DNA from: Bacteroidota bacterium
GTDB lineage: Bacteria > Bacteroidota > Bacteroidia > Chitinophagales > Chitinophagaceae
Length of the DNA: 64,000 nucleotides
Assembly (NCBI GenBank): GCA_016183765.1
Contig: JACPEA010000003.1
Span: 1 to 64,000 of the forward strand
Direction: 5' to 3'
Both the position numbers and the translations under genes were made by a program. The number at the start of each line of letters is the position of its first letter. Position 1 is the stretch's first letter. The notes beneath the pieces are model-generated. The model saw only the letters and a list, made by a program, of their open reading frames with translations. It searched no databases and was not told where the DNA came from. Of the stretch, positions 32,913 to 41,833 are shown in pieces.

Positions 32913-33494
32913 TTAGAAAGGAAGTCTTTCGATAGCCATCTGAATTGCGATCGCGAAAATACCGCCTGTTGCATACAGGATATATTCCCTGCGGTTACAT
33001 TTCAGAATGGATACGAATATAAAGGAAATCAATAAAACGCCTGTTACAATCAGCAACTGCCCCAATTCCAGCCCTATATTGAAGGCCAGCAGCTGCGCCA
33101 CGATATTGGTATCCCTGCCCAGCAGGCTTTTTAGGTAGTTGCTGAAGCCCAGTCCGTGTATCAACCCAAAGAACAGGGCAAAGAAATAAATGACAGGATA
33201 TTTTGACCGGTACACGAACTTTTTTACGAATACATTACTGATGGCGGTAACAACGATGGTGACGGGTATCAGGAACTCGATCCATTTTACCGGGTATTCC
33301 AGCACTTCAAATACGCTCAAGGCCAACGTAATGGAATGACCGATGGTGAATGCGGTTACCAGTACCAGTATCTTACGCCAGTCGCTGAACTGGTAACGAA
33401 GGCAGAGCGCCATCACGAACAGGATATGATCAATACCCCGCAGGTCGGCAATATGCTTGTAGCCCAGCTCTAAATAAAGTCCAAAATCATTCAT
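32913..33494 (-). CDS. HupE/UreJ-family membrane protein
   Basis: A 193-aa protein with about six membrane helices and the family signature HIADLRGIDHILFVMALCL near the N-terminus, then TAFTIGHSITLALSV and FALFFGLIHGLGFSNYL. The conserved His residues (H23, the HS pair and the GLIHGLG His) suggest metal, probably nickel, transport. It ends 12 bp before the M1 peptidase gene and is likely co-transcribed with it. It is divergent from the DUF6702 gene. Confidence 0.9.
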   Translation of the reverse strand: MNDFGLYLELGYKHIADLRGIDHILFVMALCLRYQFSDWRKILVLVTAFTIGHSITLALSVFEVLEYPVKWIEFLIPVTIVVTAISNVFVKKFVYRSKYPVIYFFALFFGLIHGLGFSNYLKSLLGRDTNIVAQLLAFNIGLELGQLLIVTGVLLISFIFVSILKCNRREYILYATGGIFAIAIQMAIERLPF

Positions 33495-33548
33495 GTACAG
33501 GATGTTAAATTAATGATGACATTTGTAGCTGTCAAAAAACCTATTTGA

Positions 33549-34037
33549 ATGGTAAATATACTGGTTCAGTGGATGATGACGGGTATTCTGGCACTGTTGC
33601 ACCCGTTCTATGTTTCTGTTATAGACATAAATCATAATGCGAAAGACGCCACTGTGGAAGTGAGTGTGCGCATATTTGCCGAAGACCTGGAAAAGGCCCT
33701 GCAGAAATATACCAGCACCAAATTAGACATTCTGAAACCGGCCGACAATGCATTCCTGGAAAAACAGATCGGCGCCTACCTTACCCGCACCATCCGTTTA
33801 AAGATCAATGGCCAACCTGCCACCCTGCATTACCTGGGACATGAAATACAAAAAGAAAGTGTGTGGAGTTACCTGGAGATCCCCAAAACGACCGATGTGA
33901 AAAAACTCGAGATCGACTGCTCCCTGCTCTATGATTTTGAGAAACTACAGAGTAACCTGATACATGTAAAAGCCCGAAACACCGATAAAAGTTACAAACT
34001 GGACTATCCGAAGAATTATGCGGTATTTGAATTCTGA
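33549..34037 (+). CDS. DUF6702 family protein
   Basis: A 162-aa protein with an N-terminal hydrophobic segment (MVNILVQWMMTGILALLHPFYVSVIDI) and a beta-rich domain (ATVEVSVRIFAEDLEKALQKY, FEKLQSNLIHVKARNTDKSYKLDYPKN). It resembles the small Bacteroidota family found next to HupE/UreJ and M1 peptidase genes. Function unknown. It is divergent from the HupE/UreJ gene across 54 bp. The word array of the next spacer starts at its stop codon. Confidence 0.82.
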   Translation: MVNILVQWMMTGILALLHPFYVSVIDINHNAKDATVEVSVRIFAEDLEKALQKYTSTKLDILKPADNAFLEKQIGAYLTRTIRLKINGQPATLHYLGHEIQKESVWSYLEIPKTTDVKKLEIDCSLLYDFEKLQSNLIHVKARNTDKSYKLDYPKNYAVFEF

Positions 34038-34262
34038 ACAAAGGATCAGATGAACAAGGAACAGATGAGCAAGGAACAGAGGATCGGAAATTTATTTAAT
34101 GAGTATTCAATGTTTTCCTGATATTTTATTCACCGCAGAGGCGCAAAGAGCGGAGAGTTGCGCAGAGGTCATCTAAACTTCAACCTTCATCATTCCTTGT
34201 TCATCTGTTCAATATTCATCATTCCCTTCGTCTGTTCCTTGCTCGTCTGTTCATCTGTTCCC
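34035..34262. repeat. GAACAAG/GAACAGATGAGCAAG word array with embedded long inverted repeat, copy A
   Basis: A left run of 15-bp words (GGATCAGATGAACAA, GGAACAGATGAGCAA) and a right run of reverse complements (TCTGTTCCTTGCTCG, TCTGTTCATCTGTTC) enclose a unique core. Bases 34073-34201 are the inverted partner of 41543-41671, with only a few mismatches over 129 bp. Confidence 0.88.
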
Positions 34263-35551
34263 TACTCTTCTTCCTTATCTGTGTCTTTCGCAGTTACGAG
34301 GATCTTGTCGATTCGGTGATTATCCATGTCCACGATCTCGAAAGTGAAGATCTTCCACTCCATGGTATCACCGGTGCTGGGGATCTTTTCCAGTTCATGG
34401 ATGATGAATCCGCCCAGGGTATCAAAGTCCTGGTCGCCTTCTTTCATCCATTCTGTTTTATCGAAGTGTGAGAGAAAATCGTAAAAAGGTATCTGCGCGT
34501 CTATGAGGAAGGAACCATCGGCCCTTTCGGTGATCTCGTGTTCTTCATCTTCTTCCTGCGGAATATCGCCCACGATGGCTTCCAGGATATCATTCAATGT
34601 CATCAGTCCCTGTACACTGCCATATTCATCCACAATGAAACAATGGTGGATCTTGGTCTGCTTGAATTTTTCCAGCACCTGGTAAGCGGTATTGTTCTCC
34701 GGAACATACATGGCTTCGCGCATGATGGAGAAAACGGTGACGGAAGGGTCGGCCGCAAACAGGTCTTTGATGCTCACCACACCTTTGATATGGTCGATAT
34801 TGTCTTCGCAAACGGGGTAAATGGAATGGATGATGTCTTCCATCGACTGCTTTATTTCCGCAATGGTCCTGGATCCATCGATCCAGGTGATCTCGCTGCG
34901 GTGCGTCATCAGGGAAGTGATGTTACGGTCGCTCAGGTGAAATACCCGTTCAATGATATCCTGTTCGGCTTCTTCAATGGCGCCATGTTCGGTTCCTTCG
35001 CTGATAATGGCTTTGATCTCCTCCTCTGTTACCTGGTTATCGTTTCCTTTGATCTTGAGCAATTTGATGATGCTGCTGGCAGAAATACTGAGCAGCCAGA
35101 TAAAGGGATACATGATCCAGGTGACCAGCCGCATGGGTGCTGCCGCAGATTTTGCTATGCCTTCCGGGTTGCTTAAACCCAGTCTTTTGGGAACCAGCTC
35201 TCCCAATACCAGCGAGAGATAGGTCAATACGATCACGATCAGCGTGGTGGCAAGGGTGCTGCTGTAAGGCGCTATCCATTCAAATTTTGCCAGCCATTGC
35301 TGCAGGGGTATTTTAAAGCTGTCGCCCGAGTAGATACCGGTCAACACGCCGATCAGGGTGATACCGATCTGTACGGTGGAAAGAAATGTTTCGGGGTGAT
35401 TGGCCAATTGCAATGCCTGTTTGGCATCGGAATCGCCTTTCAGTGCCTGTGCTTCCAACCTTGCCTTACGTGCCGAAACCAACGCGATCTCGGCCATTGA
35501 GAACAAGCCGTTGATCACGATCAAGATCAATAAAATGATTACTTCTGTCAT
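34262..35551 (-). CDS. CNNM-domain transporter/hemolysin-family protein with CBS pair and CorC/HlyC domain
   Basis: A 429-aa membrane protein. The CNNM/DUF21 domain (residues 1-195) has four helices and LINGLFSMAEIALVSARKARLEA at its start. Two CBS domains follow (about 205-330; MTHRSEITWIDG, IHHCFIVDEYGSVQGLMTLNDIL), then a C-terminal CorC/HlyC domain (about 345-425). Proteins of this kind export Mg2+ or Co2+ or protect against metal stress. It is separated by 43 bp from the upstream glycosyltransferase gene on the same strand. Confidence 0.92.
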   Translation of the reverse strand: MTEVIILLILIVINGLFSMAEIALVSARKARLEAQALKGDSDAKQALQLANHPETFLSTVQIGITLIGVLTGIYSGDSFKIPLQQWLAKFEWIAPYSSTLATTLIVIVLTYLSLVLGELVPKRLGLSNPEGIAKSAAAPMRLVTWIMYPFIWLLSISASSIIKLLKIKGNDNQVTEEEIKAIISEGTEHGAIEEAEQDIIERVFHLSDRNITSLMTHRSEITWIDGSRTIAEIKQSMEDIIHSIYPVCEDNIDHIKGVVSIKDLFAADPSVTVFSIMREAMYVPENNTAYQVLEKFKQTKIHHCFIVDEYGSVQGLMTLNDILEAIVGDIPQEEDEEHEITERADGSFLIDAQIPFYDFLSHFDKTEWMKEGDQDFDTLGGFIIHELEKIPSTGDTMEWKIFTFEIVDMDNHRIDKILVTAKDTDKEEE

Positions 35552-35594
35552 AGCTGTACTTACCCAAAACTAATCAATCCCTGTTAAATCATCA

Positions 35595-37265
35595 TTAAGG
35601 TCTGTTCCCGAGCCTGACCAGCACATATTTTGGAACTTCCTGGTCGCGGGTGGCGGGGTTCAGGAAAGGAAGGGTTAAAGCAGTAACCCCAAAATGGGGT
35701 CCCTCATGTAATACAGTGGCCTGCGGGAAGGTTCTGGTGAACACCGGCAGACTGTCTTTCATCGTGATCACCAGCTCGTCGTCCCTGAAAGCGGTTACGG
35801 ACAGTTTGGTGGGAAAGATATGTTTCGCATAAAAATGCAGGGCCCGGCCCTCCTGAATGCCGTACAGTCCGATCTTTTCTTTGGGCAAATGTTGGGTGTT
35901 GATGAAAGCAGCTGCATCGTTGCCCAACTGGTATTTTACCACGTTGGGATAAAAACCGGTGCTCAGAAAACAGTTCACCCCGATCACCGTATACAGGGCG
36001 ATGGTGAGCACCAGGGGCAGGGGCAGCTTCTTATGCGAGAACAGGATCACAAAAAAGCCGATCAGTCCCAATACTGCCAGCACCGTAACATAGACGGGTA
36101 TATTGAACGGCCATTTCATGAGTATGATCACGGCCACCCACAATAGGCCGAAGATAACTGCATGTACTGCCAGCAGGGGTTTTCTCCAGGACAACAGGGC
36201 CTCTGTAAACAGCAGCTGGTACAGGAAACGCGCCGTTACAATGGCCGCCAGCGGGAATACCACAAAAATATAATGCGGCAACTGGGCCTGGCTACGGGCC
36301 AGGATACAGTAGGTAACAATAAAACCTCCGGCACTTACCCACTCTTCTTTGCCGGTGAGATGACATCTTTTCTGCAGAAGTTCCTTCACAGAGAATACCA
36401 GTGCCAGCAGAAAAAACAGGACCCAGGGCAGGAAACTCCAGAGCATATTCTCCAGCAGGAAGGTGAAATGGTTCATTTCGTTGAACACATTCTCACCGGT
36501 ATACCGGCCAAAACTTTGTGTCCAGTAATAAAAGCGCAGTCCCGACCTGATCGGCACCCCATTGATCATTTTACCCGGATGCAGATCGAACTGCTGGTAC
36601 AGGCCGATGCTCATGGGTACCAGCATCACTGCAATGATCAACACACCCACCAGGTATTCCCAGCGGAACAGTTGTTTCCAGTCGCGCCGTAATACCACCT
36701 GCGGCACAAAAGCAAAAGCAGGCACCATCAGTGCAATCGGCCCCTTGGTCATCATACCGCAGGCGATGGCCACAAATGCCACCAGAAAATGTTTCCACCT
36801 GCCGGTCTCATACCAGGCGGCCATCTGCCAAAGGCTCAAAGCCACCCAACCCATCAGCATGGTATCGGTGCGCACATCGTGTGTGATGAGGAACAGCGCC
36901 TGCGAAGAGGCCAGCACCATGGCACTTAACTGCGCGATCTCCCTGTTGTAATAAATCCTTGCCAGCCGGTAGGTAGACAAGACCGCCAGCAATGCAAAAA
37001 AGAAGGATGGCAGACGGTAGGCCCAGTCGTGTACACCCAATAATTTCATACTCAGGGCCGATAACCAGAACAGCATCGGTGGTTTATCGAGATAATCGTG
37101 CCCCAGGTCAAACACCTGCAGGAAACTTTTATTTTCCAGCATCTCCCGGCTGATGGACGCATATTGCGAGGCATCGATATCCATCAAAGGCACCAGGAAC
37201 ATACCCAATAGATATACAAGGGCACATAAGGAAAGGATCAGCCGGTAAACGCGGTTAGGGATCAT
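35595..37265 (-). CDS. ArnT-like (GT39/GT83-type) integral membrane glycosyltransferase
   Basis: A 556-aa protein with about 11-12 membrane helices. The first periplasmic loop carries the GT-C signature: an acidic pair and YASISREMLENKSFL after helix 1 (LMDIDASQY), then DYLDKPPMLFW, as in ArnT/PMT enzymes. These transfer sugars (for example aminoarabinose or mannose) from a polyprenyl phosphate carrier to lipid A or proteins. The soluble C-terminal domain is present (GLYGIQEGRALHFYAKHIFP). The PAP2 gene 85 bp upstream supports a role in envelope lipid or glycan metabolism. Confidence 0.88.
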   Translation of the reverse strand: MIPNRVYRLILSLCALVYLLGMFLVPLMDIDASQYASISREMLENKSFLQVFDLGHDYLDKPPMLFWLSALSMKLLGVHDWAYRLPSFFFALLAVLSTYRLARIYYNREIAQLSAMVLASSQALFLITHDVRTDTMLMGWVALSLWQMAAWYETGRWKHFLVAFVAIACGMMTKGPIALMVPAFAFVPQVVLRRDWKQLFRWEYLVGVLIIAVMLVPMSIGLYQQFDLHPGKMINGVPIRSGLRFYYWTQSFGRYTGENVFNEMNHFTFLLENMLWSFLPWVLFFLLALVFSVKELLQKRCHLTGKEEWVSAGGFIVTYCILARSQAQLPHYIFVVFPLAAIVTARFLYQLLFTEALLSWRKPLLAVHAVIFGLLWVAVIILMKWPFNIPVYVTVLAVLGLIGFFVILFSHKKLPLPLVLTIALYTVIGVNCFLSTGFYPNVVKYQLGNDAAAFINTQHLPKEKIGLYGIQEGRALHFYAKHIFPTKLSVTAFRDDELVITMKDSLPVFTRTFPQATVLHEGPHFGVTALTLPFLNPATRDQEVPKYVLVRLGNRP

Positions 37266-37350
37266 GAATAGGGGTTAATGGATCAAAAATAAAGGATTTT
37301 ATTGCGTACCGTCATGTCCTATTAAACGGACAATGGCCGGCAAAAGAGGG

Positions 37351-37959
37351 TCATACGGACAGGTCGATCTTTCTGTTGAAGTAAGTGGCTGTCAAATACC
37401 CGATCACCGTACCCAGTATCGCTCCACAGAACACATCCAGCGGGTAATGGACCCCTACGTATACCTGGCCGTAACAGATGGTGGCCGCCCAGGCAAAAAA
37501 CAGCCAGCTCCATCGTTTCAGGATCGGTTTCAGCGTCAGAAAAACAAACATCGCAAAACCAAAATGATTGGTAGCATGCGAAGAGGGAAAACTGTAGCCA
37601 CCGGAACAGTTGTTCAGGATCAGCCGTACCTGGCTCATGAACAGTTCATCGCGACAGGGCCTGGGCCTGGCAATCCAGTTCTTGATGAGGGAACTGCTGA
37701 TCTGGTCGGTAAGTGTGGCGGTAAGCGCAGCAAACAGGATCCAGGGGATCGCTTTCTGTTTAAAATTCATCAGCGCAAAAACGATCAGGAACAGGTACAG
37801 AGGCACCCAGGCATTGGCTTCGCGGTACCAGGGGAACAGGCTGTCTAAAAAAGGACTTGTCCACTCCGTATTGATCTTCAGGAACAGCCGGGTATCCAGG
37901 TAGCGGAGCCATTCCCAGGCATTTTCGAGAAAACTGTTGAGTAATACGGGGGTTGACAT
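37351..37959 (-). CDS. PAP2-superfamily phosphatase
   Basis: A 202-aa membrane phosphatase with about five helices. The motifs are KNWIARPRP (motif 1, KxxxxxxRP-like), SFPSSHATN (motif 2) and QVYVGVHYPLD (motif 3). Motif 3 usually begins with Arg (SRxYxGVHxxxD); here a Gln is at that position, while the catalytic His and Asp are intact. Likely substrates are undecaprenyl pyrophosphate or lipid A phosphates. It is co-directional with the ArnT-like gene. Confidence 0.88.
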   Translation of the reverse strand: MSTPVLLNSFLENAWEWLRYLDTRLFLKINTEWTSPFLDSLFPWYREANAWVPLYLFLIVFALMNFKQKAIPWILFAALTATLTDQISSSLIKNWIARPRPCRDELFMSQVRLILNNCSGGYSFPSSHATNHFGFAMFVFLTLKPILKRWSWLFFAWAATICYGQVYVGVHYPLDVFCGAILGTVIGYLTATYFNRKIDLSV

Positions 37960-37979
37960 GCAGTAAAGATAACGATAAC

Positions 37980-38028
37980 AATGAGTGAATGAGTGGATGA
38001 GTGAATGAGTGGATGAGTGAATGTTTTT
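37980..38028. repeat. GAATGAGT / GGATGAGT octamer array
   Basis: Five alternating 8-bp units (GAATGAGT, GGATGAGT) lie in the gap between the PAP2 and methyltransferase genes, with no inverted arm. The same octamer occurs at 11437-11470. Confidence 0.75.
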
Positions 38029-38034
38029 TTTGAG

Positions 38035-38778
38035 TTAGCTTTTCCTGGCCACGATGATCATCCTGGGGGATTTTTTTACGTCGTAGCGGCCCAGTTGGTA
38101 ATCGCCAAATACTTCCTGTACCTGCATGCCCTGGTAAGAGAGCATATCGGTAAAATCGCCGAGTGAGAATTTGGCCACACGCTCGGTATAGAGGTGTTTG
38201 GGGGCATTGTTTGCCGCATCGGTGACCTGGATCTGTTTGAAGAAATGATCTTCATCCTGCCACTTGGTGATATGAAAAGTAATGCCTTCGATGGTGGTGG
38301 TGAAGGTTTTCTCCAAACGCTCTTCGGTATAGTGTACGTTCAGGTAGTCGATCACAAAAACACCGTCCTTTTTCAGGCTCTGTGCAATGGTGCGGATGGC
38401 ATTATCGTGCTCGCGGCGGGTTCTGAAATAGCCGAAACTGGTAAAAAAGTTGAACGCATACTGGAAATAATTCATCCAGAAAGGCAGCCGCATATCGTGC
38501 TGGTAAAAATGCAGGTTATCCGATTCTTCCTTTTGGGCTTCTTCAACGGAAGCTGCCGAAAGGTCGATACCGGTCACATCAAAACCCATATCGGCCAGCA
38601 CTTTGCTATGACGCCCCTTTCCGCAGGCCACATCCACCATATTTGCGCCCACAGGGGGGTGCAGGTACTGTATCAGTGTCTGAATAAACTGCAGGGCTTC
38701 CTCCTCATCCCTGTGCTGGTACAGCAAATGATAATAATTTGAGTTAAACCAGTCCTTGTACCACGCTTTATCCGGCAT
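38035..38778 (-). CDS. Class I SAM-dependent methyltransferase
   Basis: A 247-aa methyltransferase with motif I VDVACGKGRHSKVLADMGF (about 48-66) and the acidic post-I residue in VTGIDLS, followed by the usual HDMR and FTSFGYF motifs. Substrate unknown. It is divergent from glmM. A TAATTTTG box lies 18 bp upstream of its ATG, back-to-back with the glmM promoter box. Confidence 0.9.
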   Translation of the reverse strand: MPDKAWYKDWFNSNYYHLLYQHRDEEEALQFIQTLIQYLHPPVGANMVDVACGKGRHSKVLADMGFDVTGIDLSAASVEEAQKEESDNLHFYQHDMRLPFWMNYFQYAFNFFTSFGYFRTRREHDNAIRTIAQSLKKDGVFVIDYLNVHYTEERLEKTFTTTIEGITFHITKWQDEDHFFKQIQVTDAANNAPKHLYTERVAKFSLGDFTDMLSYQGMQVQEVFGDYQLGRYDVKKSPRMIIVARKS

Positions 38779-38795
38779 AATTGCTCATTATCCTG

Positions 38796-38803
38796 CAAAA
38801 TTA
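38796..38803 (-). promoter_or_regulatory. -7 box TAATTTTG of the methyltransferase gene
   Basis: A perfect TAnnTTTG on the minus strand, 17 bp before the ATG at 38778. Confidence 0.6.
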
Positions 38804-38832
38804 CGCCAGCAGAGCAAACAAAAAATTTCTAT

Positions 38833-38840
38833 TATGTTTG
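38833..38840 (+). promoter_or_regulatory. -7 box TATGTTTG of glmM
   Basis: A perfect TAnnTTTG on the plus strand, 20 bp before the glmM ATG. The ATG inside the box is in frame with glmM and is a false start. Confidence 0.65.
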
Positions 38841-38860
38841 CATCCCTAAAAACCGATTTC

Positions 38861-40240
38861 ATGGCATTGATCAAGAGCATTTCAGGAATCCGGGGTACCA
38901 TTGGCGGTAAACCCGGCGACACGCTTAGTCCGCTGGATGTGGTTCGTTTTACCGCTGCTTTTGGCACCTGGCTGACCCAGCAGTCTGATAACCGGAAAGT
39001 CGTGATCGGCCGCGACGGCAGGATCAGCGGTGAATTGGTACAAAGGCTGGTGGTAAGTACGCTGAATGCGTTGGGACTGGACGTGGTGGACCTGGGTCTG
39101 AGCACCACCCCTACCGTAGAAATGGCCGTAGTATTTGAAAAAGCGGCCGGCGGTATCATTTTAACTGCCAGTCATAACCCCAAAGAATGGAATGCCCTGA
39201 AACTCCTCAATAACCAGGGAGAATTCATCAGTGGCGAAGTGGGCGCCAAAGTACTGGAACTGGCTGCTCAGGAAGACTTTGTATTTGCCGGGGTTGACCA
39301 GCTGGGATCTTATACCACCAACGACCAGTTATTACAACAGCATATCGACGCTGTGATCAATTACCCATTGGTTGATGTGGCCGCCATCAAAAAAGCGAAG
39401 TTCAATATCGTCATAGATGCCATCAACAGTACCGGAGCTATTGCAGTTCCGCAGTTGCTGAAAGCGCTGGGTGTGAAAGATTTCACCGTTCTGAACGAGG
39501 AAGTGAACGGCAAATTCGCACATAACCCCGAGCCGCTTCCCGAAAACCTGCTGCAACTGTGCAACGAGGTAAAAAAACAGAATGCCAGCATGGGCATTGC
39601 CGTTGATCCTGATGTGGACAGGCTCTGTTTTGTGTGTGAAGACGGCAGCCTGTTCGGTGAAGAATATACACTGGTTGCTGTGGCCGACTATATCCTGTCG
39701 CAGCGCAAGGGCAACACGGTGAGCAATATGTCTTCCACCCGTGCCTTAAAAGATGTGACCCTCAAACACGGTGGCGAATACACCCCAAGTGCCGTGGGCG
39801 AAGTGAACGTGGTGAACAAGATGAAAGCCGTGAATGCCGTGATCGGTGGCGAAGGCAACGGCGGTATCATCGTTCCCGACCTGCATTATGGTCGCGATGC
39901 GCTGATAGGTATCGCCCTGTTCCTGACGCACCTGGCCAAACAGAAAAAATCGGTTCGCCAGTTACGCAATACTTACCCGGATTATTTCATGAGTAAGAAC
40001 AAGATCGAACTCACGCCGGGATTTGACCTGAAGAATATCTTCGACCATATCCAAAAAAAATACAAGAAACATCCCATCAATACAGAAGATGGATTAAAGA
40101 TCGAGTTCGAGACCGACTGGGTGCACCTGCGTACCAGCAATACCGAACCCATTATCCGCATCTATGCAGAGAGTAATTTTGAGACCACCGCGTCCAATAT
40201 TGCACAAAAGCTGATGCAGGATATCCGGGAAGCTATGTAA
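38861..40240 (+). CDS. glmM: Phosphoglucosamine mutase
   Basis: It converts glucosamine-6-phosphate to glucosamine-1-phosphate for peptidoglycan and LPS precursors. The 459-aa alpha-D-phosphohexomutase has all four signatures: GIILTASHNPKEWNALK (active-site Ser), DPDVDRL (Mg-binding loop), GEGNGG (sugar-binding loop) and RTSNTEPIIR (phosphate loop). The N-terminus SISGIRGTIGG is typical. I start at 38861 because the upstream in-frame ATG at 38834 lies inside the promoter box. A second phosphohexomutase of different type is encoded at 58169-59896. Confidence 0.9.
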   Translation: MALIKSISGIRGTIGGKPGDTLSPLDVVRFTAAFGTWLTQQSDNRKVVIGRDGRISGELVQRLVVSTLNALGLDVVDLGLSTTPTVEMAVVFEKAAGGIILTASHNPKEWNALKLLNNQGEFISGEVGAKVLELAAQEDFVFAGVDQLGSYTTNDQLLQQHIDAVINYPLVDVAAIKKAKFNIVIDAINSTGAIAVPQLLKALGVKDFTVLNEEVNGKFAHNPEPLPENLLQLCNEVKKQNASMGIAVDPDVDRLCFVCEDGSLFGEEYTLVAVADYILSQRKGNTVSNMSSTRALKDVTLKHGGEYTPSAVGEVNVVNKMKAVNAVIGGEGNGGIIVPDLHYGRDALIGIALFLTHLAKQKKSVRQLRNTYPDYFMSKNKIELTPGFDLKNIFDHIQKKYKKHPINTEDGLKIEFETDWVHLRTSNTEPIIRIYAESNFETTASNIAQKLMQDIREAM

Positions 40241-40333
40241 AACGGCTGTTATTCGGGTTCAAACATACCGAAACCCAGGATCGGTGAAAAGTCTATGGAT
40301 CATGAGGAATCGTCATGGACCATAGACTTTTCT

Positions 40334-40341
40334 TATTTTTG
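40334..40341 (+). promoter_or_regulatory. -7 box TATTTTTG of the cysteine desulfurase gene
   Basis: A perfect TAnnTTTG ending 4 bp before the ATG at 40346, so the transcript should start at or next to the start codon. Confidence 0.6.
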
Positions 40342-40345
40342 TCCT

Positions 40346-41476
40346 ATGAGCGAAAGAATCTACCTCGACAATGCCGCTACCACCTCGCTGGATGCGCAGG
40401 TGCTGGAAGCGATGATGCCTTACCTGACCACCCATTTTGGCAACCCTTCTTCTATTTACAGTTATGGGCGCGAGTCGAGGATGGCGGTGGAGAATGCGCG
40501 TAAAAGCGTGGCCAGGATCCTGAACGCACATCCTGCAGAGATCTTTTTCACCAGTGGCGGAACAGAGAGCAGTAATACCGCTATTACTGCTGCCGTGCGC
40601 GACCTGGGTTGCAAACACATTATTTCTTCCGTTATTGAACACCATGCCACTACCCATACGGTTGAATACCTGTACCACAATGGTGAGGCATCGGTCAGTT
40701 ATGTGAAACTGCTTCCCAACGGGCATATCGATATGGAAGACCTGGAGAAACTGCTGGCAGAAAGTGAAGAGAAGAGCCTGGTGACCCTGATGCATGCCAA
40801 TAACGAGATCGGCAATATGCTCGATATACATGCTGTGGGCGAACTTTGTAAACTGTACAATGCCATTTTTCACAGCGATACTGTGCAGACCGTTGGTCAT
40901 TTCCCTTTCGACCTGCGTAATACACCTGTTCACTTTGTAACCGGCGCGGGTCATAAGTTCCACGGACCCAAAGGTGTGGGTTTGCTGTACATCAACGAGA
41001 ATGTGAAGATCAAACCTTTTGTACACGGTGGCAGCCAGGAAAGGAATATGCGCGCCGGTACTGAAAACCTCTATGGCATTGTGGGATTCGCCAAAGCGCT
41101 GCAACTGGCCACCGAACAGCACGAACAGAACAGTGCTTATATAAAAGGCCTGAAACTGTACATGATGGAACGCCTGAAAAAGAACATCAAAGGCGTTTCC
41201 TTTAACGGGGACCCGCTGGGACGTAGCCTCTATACCGTATTAAGCGTGAGCTTCCCTAAAACGGAGAAAAGCGAGATGATCCTGTTCAACCTCGACATCA
41301 ACCATATCTGCGCCAGCGGTGGCAGTGCCTGTACCAGCGGTGCCGATCAGGGTTCACACGTCATCCGCGCCATCAACAACAACCCCAACCAGGTCACCGT
41401 ACGTTTCTCCTTCAGCAAACACAACACCAAAGAAGAGATCGATGTTGTGGTAGAGAAGCTGAAAGAACTCATATAG
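40346..41476 (+). CDS. Cysteine desulfurase, NifS/IscS family
   Basis: A PLP enzyme that removes sulfur from cysteine for Fe-S clusters, tRNA thiolation or cofactors. The 376-aa protein has MSERIYLDNAATT at the start, the SGGTESSNTA cofactor loop, the PLP-binding Lys in TGAGHKFHGPKG (about 205-216), GGSQERNMRAGTENLYG, and the mobile-loop Cys in CASGGSACTSG. Its transcript may be leaderless (box TATTTTTG). No isc genes adjoin it, so iscS versus nifS-like use cannot be decided. A copy of its last codons is found again at about 41719-41747. Confidence 0.92.
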   Translation: MSERIYLDNAATTSLDAQVLEAMMPYLTTHFGNPSSIYSYGRESRMAVENARKSVARILNAHPAEIFFTSGGTESSNTAITAAVRDLGCKHIISSVIEHHATTHTVEYLYHNGEASVSYVKLLPNGHIDMEDLEKLLAESEEKSLVTLMHANNEIGNMLDIHAVGELCKLYNAIFHSDTVQTVGHFPFDLRNTPVHFVTGAGHKFHGPKGVGLLYINENVKIKPFVHGGSQERNMRAGTENLYGIVGFAKALQLATEQHEQNSAYIKGLKLYMMERLKKNIKGVSFNGDPLGRSLYTVLSVSFPKTEKSEMILFNLDINHICASGGSACTSGADQGSHVIRAINNNPNQVTVRFSFSKHNTKEEIDVVVEKLKELI

Positions 41477-41477
41477 A

Positions 41478-41833
41478 ACAGATGAGCAAGGAACAAGGGA
41501 CAAGAAACAAGGAACAAGGGACAGGCGAAGGGGTGAATATCGAACAAGGAATGATGAAGGTTGAAGTTTGGATGACCTCTGCGCAACTCTCCGCTCTCTC
41601 CGCCTCCGCGGTGAATAAAATATCAGGAAAACATTGAATACGCATTAAATAAATTTCCGATCCTCTGTTCCTAGTTCATCTGTTCAACATTCCCTACCAA
41701 TAGTCCTCTTCATGACGGCATAGAAACTCAAAAAACTCATATAGAACAGACGAACAAGGATCGGAGTAATCACTACCTCATCTGTTCCTTGCTCATCTGT
41801 TCCTTGCTCATCTGTTCATCTGTTCAACATTCC
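41478..41833. repeat. GAACAAG word array containing inverted repeat copy B and duplicated gene tails
   Basis: It starts with GAACAGATGAGCAAG and heptamers GAACAAG-GGACAAG-AAACAAG-GAACAAG. Then comes 41543-41671, the inverted partner of 34073-34201. Bases 41690-41716 copy the 3' end of the following ATPase gene, and 41719-41747 copy the 3' end of the preceding desulfurase gene. It ends in two CATCTGTTCCTTGCT 15-mers. No gene is visible in it. Confidence 0.85.

Noticed and set aside
34073..41671. Composite transposon or integron bounded by the inverted repeat
   Set aside because: No transposase or integrase lies between or beside the arms, no target-site duplication is visible, and the enclosed genes look native.
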